A stretch of 64,000 nucleotides of DNA, from the NCBI RefSeq assembly GCF_002878395.1, contig NC_061121.1:44811717-44875716 (forward strand), written 5' to 3'. The position numbers were made by a program, and so were the translations under genes. The stretch comes from Capsicum annuum (taxonomy: Eukaryota > Streptophyta > Magnoliopsida > Solanales > Solanaceae). The notes beneath the pieces were generated by a model, which saw only the letters and a program-made list of their open reading frames with translations, was not told the origin of the DNA and did no database searches. How positions within the stretch are numbered: the first letter of the stretch is position 1; each line of letters opens with the position of its first letter. Positions 55,548 to 64,000 of the stretch are shown piece after piece.

Positions 55548-58349
55548 TGTAATACCCCGTACTTCTACCTAGCTTAAATTCGCCTCAAAGATGTCAAAAA
55601 CATGCTTTAAAGATGAATACACTTTTATATATATGGAATTTTCAAGATTTTCACTTTTTCTATGTGGGAAATTAAATAAGAATTCCATCGATACAAAATT
55701 CGCCCAAATATGATACCTGGGTGAAGAGTTAGAGCCATTTTAGTAAGACAATGTGCCACCAGAGCCATCAACGCGTTGTGGAGCATGCCAAAATGGCAAT
55801 CGCCAAATCCAGTGAGCCTCCACGATTATGGCGTGTCTCGCCAAGGCTCAAATTCAGAATTGTCCCTTTCTAGTATCTCAACGCGATATCACTGCATCGC
55901 GGTGAGCTTCCAGGTCCCATCCAGTATTTCAACACAATTTCACCATGTTGAGCTATGATGCAATTTCTCATTAATCATTTTCCTGAGACACAACATGATA
56001 GCACCGCGTTACGCCAGGTGCCAAAATTGGATTTTCAGTGACGAAAAATAAAAACTTTCTAAGGGTAGTTGGGTCTTTTTTCATGATCCAGATCAGCCTT
56101 TAACCACGAAATTATGCCCTAAAAACCCTATTATATCATTTTCCTCATTTTCTCTCAAGAACAAAATCCTTCTCTCTCAAGAGACAAAAACCCTATCTCA
56201 AGAAATCCATCCAAGATTTCCAAGAACCTTTAAGGTTTCATTTCTCAGGTATGCATGGCGTTCATTCATGGATTTCTTTCGTCCATGAAGCCCAAGAATC
56301 AAGTTTTAAATTATGAATTATGGCATTCATGATATGTGTTGATTATGTTAGTTTTAAACTATGAATTATGATATTCATGCTATGTGTTGATTATGTTCAT
56401 GTGGTTGTTGTTGCTGTATGATTCTTAGTTGGAATCTTTATGTGTTTCTATGAAAACATGTTAGCATGTGAGTTGAAAACCATGAATTTTAGTTGGTTAT
56501 GATATGTTAATTCGATGATTATGCCATGCCCTAAGTCATGCACCCTAAGTGTTTGACAAAATGCCTAAGTGACTAAAAGTTATGTAATATGACTCAATTG
56601 TGACTTAAGTGAAGGATTCATGTTTTACCCTTATGTTTAAATGACTCCCATGCTATTGATGTGCAATGTAGATGTTTGTTGGAATGCTCATGATTTTAGA
56701 ATATGAAATTATGACATTGAGTATATGCATTCCTACCATGTACAAGATTATGATAACCATGTACTTCATGAAATACCCAACTTATTGTATTATGGATTGT
56801 TAATGTTGGTCGTGTATTCAAGAATGCCATGCCTTATCAATTTTCTTCTATCGAATCCTGGGCGTACTTGTACCCGACAATTTAGTTGTGTGCCTAAAGT
56901 ATTATCAGTTTCCATATTACTCTCAGTCAAGCCACGATCAGTAGAATTCAGTCAGTCATATGACTCAGGAAAACTCAGTAAATTCAGCATCAGTCCAATA
57001 CTTGGTAATCTCAGTAATCTCAGTGATCACGTAATCTCAATACTCAAAAATCTCAGAAATCTTAGTTAGTTATTAGATCTAAATAGTATTCCCTTAGTCA
57101 ACGAAATCCAGTGAACTCAGTTCAGTCTAGTTAGTTAGTACGATTAGTAACAGATCAGTCCAGTCAAGTCCAGTATCTATTCAAATGAAAGTAGGATTCA
57201 ACACCGAGTGAACTCAAGGATGGGAACACACACTGTCAGCAGAGGGTGTGATTCTTAGAAGAAATCCATGCATTCCAGAACTATGTAGCCAACATAGGTT
57301 AAGACATCAACACTGTTAGTTGAGGGTTGATGAGGTGGATTAACACTATCAGATGAGGGTCCCATCATTCTTCTTTGGGGACACATTCAGATGAGGGTCA
57401 CTCACAGCATGTACTTACTAGTGGCTCGATATTGACACCCTTCCAATTGGGATTATAGATTGGACCCCAACTCAGCTATAATAGCTTATTAGGGGCATGT
57501 CAGTTAGATGAATTCTCCCACAGTTTTAGTTACAAAATTAGGACTATCATATACTGTCACTCAATCTAAGTAATAGAACTCAAATAGTTCTTCAAATATC
57601 ACGACTGTCAGATACAGTCACTCAGTATAGTACGAAACTCAGCAAGTTTCATCAGAATCTAGACTATCAGATACAGTCACTCAGTATCAGTTATCTCAGT
57701 TATCAGTAGTTTATGTTATCAGTATTGACTTAGTATTCAGTATTACCACGTATTCAGTTTTAGTTACTTATCCATGTATGTATTTTCATGTTCATGTTAT
57801 ACAGTCAGTTAGTATTGTTCATGCATATGAAACCTTTGCATTCAGCCTACCTCACTTGCATACCAGTACTTTCAATCGTACTGATACATTTGTGCTATGG
57901 TGTTTTTATACCATAGGTTCAGAAGCACGGGCTCCAGAGCATCAGTAGCATTCCAGTTTCAGTAGTCAGAGTTAGCAGTGAGTCCTCATCATTTGAGTAT
58001 GCTATTATTTGATTATTTTATTCCTTCAGCACTTAGTTTATTTCAGTAGTTCAGAGTTAGTTGGGGACATGTCCCATTAACTGCATAGTTTTCAGATAGT
58101 TTAGATGCTTTCATGCTATAATATGTTCAGATGGTTTATTTTAGTTTTGGGTATTACTATACCCCGTTCAGATATTGTTTTATCAGACATGTTACAATTT
58201 TGAACCTTATGGCCTTATAACTTATATTCCGTATTTATACAGTATATCATGCAGTGCTCAGTTATAGAGATCAGTCATGGGTTAGCTTGTGGTCCTTCGG
58301 GGTAATGGGCACTGTGTAGCATTTTGGGTAACAGACTCAAGGCATTAAA
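55548..58349 (+). mobile_element. Element C: 3' LTR
   Basis: 2.80 kb from TGTAATACCCCG to about AAGGCATTAAA, colinear with 48756-51518, including the CTCAGTAAT-type repeat (about 57008-57065) and the GACTGTCAGATACAGTCACTC-type repeats. GTAGG (58350-58354) follows, the decayed partner of GCAAG at 48751-48755. A short internal duplication at about 56280-56400 (TTTTAAACTATGAATTATG) is specific to this LTR. Confidence 0.95.
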
Positions 58350-58354
58350 GTAGG

Positions 58355-60236
58355 GCGCCACCCATGTTATGGCTATGCCATGGGCTAGGCGGCGCCCACT
58401 TAATGGTTAGGCCATGGCTTGGGTGCCGCATGGCTAATGTTTTGTCATATAGGGTCTCCATTTTTGGTCAATTTCAAGAGCAATAGAGTCTTTTTACCTT
58501 CCATAACCATCCCTAAACTTCTTTACACGAAATTAAGGTCCCTAAATATGTATTAACGCTCTTAAATCCCTAGTTTATCTTCCTAAAAACACAAGAGGAG
58601 AAAAAAAAATTAGGGTTTGAACATTCAAGCTTAAAGGGTTAATTTTTCAAGATTTCTTCGTTATTAAGGTATGTAGGGCTATTCAAAATCTCATGGGCAT
58701 AGGTTTTATGATTTTAACAAGATTTAAAGTTATATATCTATGTGTATGTAATGAGTTTTGAGAAGTTATTTTAAGAGCATGCATCATGAATCAGGTTTGA
58801 TGAAAGTACATAATTGTTATGGGGTTTTTCCATAAGATTGATTTATAATCTCGTGCATATGTGGTTTGAGTTCGAAAAGTAATTTATGAATATGATTTGT
58901 GAAATCCCCTTCCCCATGATGTAATTTATGGACTTTGCATGGTATGAATTGTGAATTATTTTTGAGAGCATGAATTTTAGGCCCCTTTTTGAATATGAGA
59001 TTTATGTGTAACTAAGTGTTAGGACTGCTTTATGAAGGATGATGTTTTCTCGAGTCTTAAATGCCTCTTGGTCAATTATAATTTGTTATTTCATATGTTT
59101 TTAAGGAGGCTACTCTTGTTCTAAAGGATCTCGTGTCCTAATGGAAACAATGCATGAATTAAATGATTGAATTGACCATCGCATGTTTAAGTCTTTAAAA
59201 GAGTGTGTGTTTACATAAGTGTTCATGTGCTTTTAAAATGAGAACTCTCTTGTGATGTTTAAATCTCTTGAGTGGTCATTTATGCATTTTTAAATGAAAA
59301 GGACTAAGAATGTGATATGCTATGATATGGCTTACAAGTCTAGGTATGATGATACCTATTATTAAATGCCCTTAATTATGAAATCAAAGAATGCTTTAAA
59401 GGTATGAAACATGGTTTTAAAGAACTAAAAACTAGGCTTAAAGAGAGCTAGCTGGTTACCTGAAGAAGGCTTGAGTTCAGATAGCTCCTATGCCGAAATC
59501 ATGTTTTGCTGATACAGGTTTTATGTGCTATTCTACAAGTGGGATAGCATGGTATGTCGGCAAGTTGGGCATACCTTTACATGAATACCCGATTCTTATG
59601 GCGAACTTGGATTAGGGGCCTTGCCTCCGAATTCTAGGTGGGGATCCACATAGCCCATGGATTACTATGTATGTAAGATGGCCCATCTAGCTCAGAAGTA
59701 AAATAAAAAGTGAGTCATGATTTCAAGAAGCTGTTTTGAATCTCATCAAATTGTGCCCATGAATTTTCAAATGTTTTATGAAATACTCTATACTATGTTG
59801 CATAAAAATGTATTTTTTTGGGTTGTTCTACGTATTAGTACCTTTGTGTTTTGACCCCCATTATTTCAGGTTCTAAGGTATAGTCCCAGGGTCCACCTCA
59901 TCAATTTAAAACTTGGGATATGACAGAAATAGGTGAGCCATCCATCTTTCTGAAGGCATTTACTTATATGTCGAGTCTTTCAGTTTATGGTCCAGCCGAG
60001 GGCATTGTCCCGGTCTAGATAGTAGTTTTCATTAGAGGCTTCATAGAAGAAAGTTGAGTATTTTAGTGTCATATCTATTGACACAATTGTATTATAAATT
60101 TCCCTTGAGTTTTCATCATACCTTACGCACTTTGATTATGTATGGATTATGCTTATGGTAAAAGGCTAAGGGGTTTCTCGGGCCTTTGTTATTTAGGATT
60201 CCCATCGCGGCCAGTTCCTCAGCTTGGGTCGTGAAA
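58355..60236 (+). mobile_element. Element B: 3' LTR, right piece
   Basis: Continues the 5' LTR alignment from the base where 48755 left it (GCGCCACCCATGTTATGG against ATGCCACCCTCATTATAG at 42965). It ends GGGTCGTGAAA at about 60236. Flanks are GGAAG (42710-42714) and AGAAG or GAAGG (60236-60241), a probable but decayed 5-bp duplication. Confidence 0.9.
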
Positions 60237-60870
60237 GAAGGATCTTCTAGGATTATGATATGAATGAATTAAAAAAAGCTACGTGTGCTACTAAACATAT
60301 TCGAGGTTCGACATCAATTTGGTTGGATATTAAAATAAAGTCCGACCAAACATGGAGGGCCTTAAAGGAACTCTTGAGGGGTGCCCATGCACCATTGGGG
60401 TATACGAAGCTTTATAATATTGATCCAAGAATAATTGCTCACTCCGTAAAGGGAAACGTTTGTGGGGTTCAGGGATGCCTCCTTGTGCTAGATGATTGGT
60501 GCTACAGAAACTACATCATTCCAACCATGGTTGACCATATAGGTATACCTCGAGAACCTCTACTTGTTCCATACTTCTTTGAAGGGTACAAGGTTTCTAG
60601 AGAGTGGCGGTTTCCTTTACCTAATGTGGGTACTATGACGAGGTGTGGTATGACATATACCTCTTAGAACATGAACATTTATGTTTGGTTGCCAATTGGT
60701 TTGCACAATATAGAATTCTCGATGTGCAAAATTGGCCAAATATTGTAAGGGACCAATGGGGAAATCATCACTTTCCACCCGTTCTTCCTAAATCTAAAAG
60801 AGATGTGAACACTTACTCCAAGCCTAAAGAAATTAAAAGACAAAAGATTGAGGGAGTAAGGAAGTGAAAG
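60237..60870 (+). pseudogene. Element A: rest of gag fused to a protease-RT linker piece
   Basis: The open piece 60260-60667 starts ATCATKHIRGSTSIWLDIK and WRALKELLRG, the middle of a plant Gypsy gag, then YTKLYNIDPR. It passes without a gap into a piece like the protease-to-RT linker (MVDHIGIPREP, then PYFFEGYKVS), and a shifted frame gives YDEVWYDIYLLEHEHLCL. An internal deletion must have joined gag to pol. The last part (60643-60867) is Lys-rich and unplaced. Confidence 0.55.
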
Positions 60871-61808
60871 GGGGCAATCTAAGTGAGGAAAAAATAGATG
60901 TTGAAAGGACTGCAGTGAGGGGGTTGCCACTGACCAAAGCTAACAAATTTTGTCCTTCTTTTAATAAGGACATGTGTGTAAGTAACAACATGGAAAATGG
61001 AGGAGATCAAGTGCCAAAAGAGAAGATTCCCTTTGAAGATTTGACAAGGCCAATCTTAGATGCTTCCAAAGCTTGTGGAGTACCTTTACACGAAGGTAAA
61101 AGAAAAAAATTCTTAAGAACATCAAGGTAAAATAGCTAACTCATACACTTTTGTGCATGTGAATGATAATTGTGTGGCTAGTAGTCCAATGAGTATGAGT
61201 AGTAGCTTATCTACATTTGAGTCTATTGATTCTTTGCCTCTTGATGATGACGTACATATTGTGAGAGTAGATACTCTAGTTGACCCTATTGATGAGCGAA
61301 TTGACTCTTTTTATAATATCAATTTGTGTCAACCTAGTGTTAAAGTCATTGCGTTGAATAATTGTACATCTTCTTGTAGAAATTATGTTGATTAACTTGT
61401 GTCCGAAACTGGTCCACCATTTTATGATGTTTGTGATGTGATTAATGAACCTCAAGTGAGTGATGAAATTAAAAATATTGGTCAAGAAAATAGGAGTGAC
61501 CCTTTGAGCATGTTCTTTAGTAAAGATTCTAATGCTTGCTTGGCTCTTAGAGATAATCATGTGTTTGAAACATCTTTGATGCTTGATAATTGTCTTTTAG
61601 AGAGTGAACTTGCATGTTCTAAATCCTCTTTATGGATAAACCCTTCTCTATTTAAGAACAATATCTTGTTTGAAAATGACAAAATCACTCCTAATGAATT
61701 ACCTAGTAGTGTGGATAACATTGATGATGTAGATCATCTTGTGGGCTATATCTTATATGGAAACCTAGTATGACGTGAAAAATTCCTCCTAAAGATGGAA
61801 ATCTCTTC
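60871..61808 (+). pseudogene. Element A: acidic Ser/Asp/Asn-rich remnant
   Basis: Open pieces at 60864-61130, 61153-61395 and 61399-61773 encode SSPMSMSSSLSTFESIDS, then SLPLDDDVHIVRVDTLVD, then TSLMLDNCLLESELACSK. Stops at 61393-61395 and elsewhere split it. Such acidic segments with many N-N, D-D and S-L runs lie between gag and RT in some solanaceous Gypsy elements, so I place it there with reserve. I recognise no domain. Confidence 0.35.
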
Positions 61809-62047
61809 TGTAAGACCCCGTAAAGTCCTATCCCATTTCAGTCCTTTATAGCATACCAAAAGAGGCCCCAGACTTAGAAAATTTAAGCTAAGTGTTAAGA
61901 CTTAGTCTTATTTTCGGCCTCGATATTTCAATGGTCTCACTTTTGATCTTTATGGCCTTAGATAGTCGATTTTTAAATTAATTCATGATCAGGGTTATGT
62001 GTAGGTCATCTCGGGTGAGTTTTAGAATTTTTGGACATCATTTCAAA
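61809..62047 (+). mobile_element. Truncated LTR start
   Basis: TGTAAGACCCCGTAAAGTCC has the same first 12 bases as the solo LTR at 39924 but then differs. After about 240 bases it is joined to B-type internal sequence (62048), so it is a chimeric or truncated LTR. Confidence 0.5.
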
Positions 62048-62785
62048 TAATGTTAGTCATAAGTCGATGACTTTGGGGATTGGAGAAAGTTATGATTAGT
62101 GTCCCTAAAATGGGTGTCCTAGAAAGAATTAACTGTCTTTACATTAAAATTATTAAGAGGGTCTAGCATTTATGTGCATGGTGATACCCCCATTGTGTTG
62201 ATAGTTGTGGTTATAGATTTGACGAGGGGATATGTCCTCAAGTCTAGGATTGTGACTTTGATTTAAGCGGGAGATGGTGAATTAAGGCAGTTCCTTGAAT
62301 TTTCTCATGGTGATAAGTTTTAGGGAAGATTCATGATAAATCTATTCCTATCCAAGCGAACTCTTCCTACTTCAATTTAAAAGTTCATTCCACCGATGTA
62401 TTATGTATACAAGTCCTACCTATGTCTAAGATTTGAGTTCTTTTTGTTAGTCATGTCATTTTTCGACCTTCAAACTAGAAACAGTGATGTCTTATTAAGT
62501 CCAGTCTTTCATGTATTCAATATCTATGTTATGATGTTTATGATCCATAAATCCGTGACCCAAATCATGCTTAGTTCTATAGAACTATGTTTTAATATGT
62601 TATTGATTCATTTTATGTTGGGATTAGCCAAAATGATAAAGTTTGTTCTAACTCATGACAACATCAGCTTTGAAAATGAGAAGCAATAGATTCAAGTATA
62701 AATCCCTATCTCAATCGATTGACTTTAGAAATTTCGATCATATGTTATATGAATCATGATGTAAGTGCTCATGTTTCTCACTATA
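62048..62785 (+). repeat. Second copy of element B internal segment
   Basis: Nearly colinear with 46640-47375 (TAGTCATAAGTCGATGACTTT, ACCCCCATTGTGTTGA, TTTCTCACTATAG). Both ends are abrupt. An open frame here (62396-62689) has a partner at 47045-47281 with similar residues but no recognisable domain. Confidence 0.85.
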
Positions 62786-64000
62786 GTTGTAATACCCCGG
62801 AAAGTTTTCATTGAAATTTTGTGCGTAAACATGTTGGGTTATATCTTCTAGAATGAATTATAAATTTTTCGTGCAGAATGTCTTAGATTATGACCCACCA
62901 TTGCGTAGAGTATCGAATAAGATTTCCAAAGATATGTGGATCATCCAAAACGGACACCCGAGCGACGAGTTATGAACATTCCGATTGAACGGTGAATGGT
63001 AGTGAACAGTAAAATGTGCAGGAAAAAGTACTGAGGCCTGGAGTATTTTTGCTCCAATTTTAAACGATCATAACTCCTTGTACGTAATGATCAGGGTGAT
63101 TTACTTTATATTAACGGAAATCTCTACGAGTCCTCTTTCTAATGAAATTGGTTTCATCCAATTTGGATATCGGAGTAAAACGTTATGATTGATCTACTTC
63201 AGACTATCAAAATAGTCCACCAAAGGACAGATTCGAGAATTATTTAATTTTTAGGGGCATTTTGATCATTCCCCCTCACCCAAAATCCGTTCAAACCCTA
63301 TATTAAAGCCTATTAGAAGCATTATATGTTATATTTCATCAAATTCCCTCAAAAAGAAAACCCTAAGCTCTTACATCCAACTTCAAGAACCTCCAAAGTT
63401 CACCAGTAATTCTGCAAATTTATTCAAGATTCAAAGTTCCTAGTTCAAGAACTCCAAGAACCATCATTCAAAGGCACGATTAACATCTAAAAAATGAGTA
63501 TCGATCTAAAGTTCATTGTTCAAGGTATGTGGGGTTTTTCAACAAGAAATCTCTTTCGTTCTTGTGCCCCAAAGTAATTTTCTTTACAAAGGCATGATTT
63601 TTATTTGATTTTTTTATGAATTTGAAGCATGAACCCATATCTTATGATGATTATTATGAAATCTTGATGTTTATGATTTTGAAAGATGAATTTACATGTG
63701 TGGAGATATAAAGCATGAATCTTGAACGATATTTATCATGATTTTGATATTTGGGTCGTGAATCTCCATTGGAAATTATGTTTTTTTTTTGAGAAAGTGT
63801 GTGTTATAAGCACGTTAATGTTGAATATTTGAGATATTTTGAATGATTTGACCTTGTGGTCTTAATGGAGTTATTTTGAACTCGAGTATGAAAGAAATCC
63901 ACAACGTGGTTGATTTTGATAGATGGGAAGCATGATGGCTCCCGATGTATATTTATATATTACTGAAATTGTTTTGTTGTGGATTGTCTTTGAAATGATC
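62786..64000 (+). mobile_element. Left part of another Gypsy LTR, running off the window
   Basis: TTGTAATACCCCGGAAAG starts right after B-type sequence breaks off. The body follows the plan of the solo LTR, including TTCAAGGTATGTGGGGTTT (about 63520, compare about 40757). The right end is outside the window. Confidence 0.65.

Overview
This looks like a piece of a flowering-plant nuclear chromosome, most probably from the nightshade family (Solanaceae). That is an inference from three things: integrated copies of a solendovirus-like pararetrovirus, Au-type SINEs, and the kinds of Gypsy gag and LTR sequences present. The DNA is AT-rich and crowded with decayed transposons. I see one gene with an intact full-length reading frame, an F-box protein at 26915-28150. 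I recognise no rRNA or tRNA genes and nothing prokaryotic.

Layout, left half. 1-3112 is the 3' part of an endogenous pararetrovirus (EPRV copy 1): RNase H tail, last ORF, promoter, then a cluster of small ORFs. 3567-5133 is a Mutator-like element with a perfect 9-bp target duplication. 5134-9261 is AT-rich DNA with an inverted-end element and a ~115-bp repeat array. 9262-10757 is a Gypsy pol fragment between two copies of a ~90-bp block. 10738-12558 is a long-TIR element with C-rich and G-rich arms. 12559-16270 holds tandem and simple repeats. 16274-22860 is a nearly complete but badly broken EPRV copy 2, with coat, reverse transcriptase/RNase H, last ORF, promoter, a 100-N assembly gap and small ORFs. 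It starts and ends near a tRNA-primer-like site. 22861-26914 holds more repeats, a SINE, two Stowaway MITEs and duplicated copies of the F-box gene's 5' region.

Layout, middle. After the F-box gene, 28151-35290 is non-coding. It holds a two-copy duplication, a Copia LTR, a SINE with a 15-bp target duplication and a fold-back element whose empty site survives in the other duplicate. 35300-37468 has Copia and Gypsy LTR ends on the minus strand.

Layout, right half. 37480-62785 is mainly a nested Gypsy stack. Element A (5' LTR, tRNA-Met primer site, broken gag) was hit by a solo LTR (39924-42648, exact CCTAC target duplication) and by element B (42715-60236). B's 3' LTR was in turn split by element C (48756-58349). 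A's gag and pol resume after B at 60237. Fragments of further elements follow, and a new LTR runs off the window at 64000. B and C keep LTRs, primer sites and polypurine tracts but lack most of pol, so they appear to have been non-autonomous. I found no convincing undescribed functional system. The best leads are a duplicated family of small ORFs in the pararetrovirus, the primer-site ends of its integration, and the datable order of insertions on the right.
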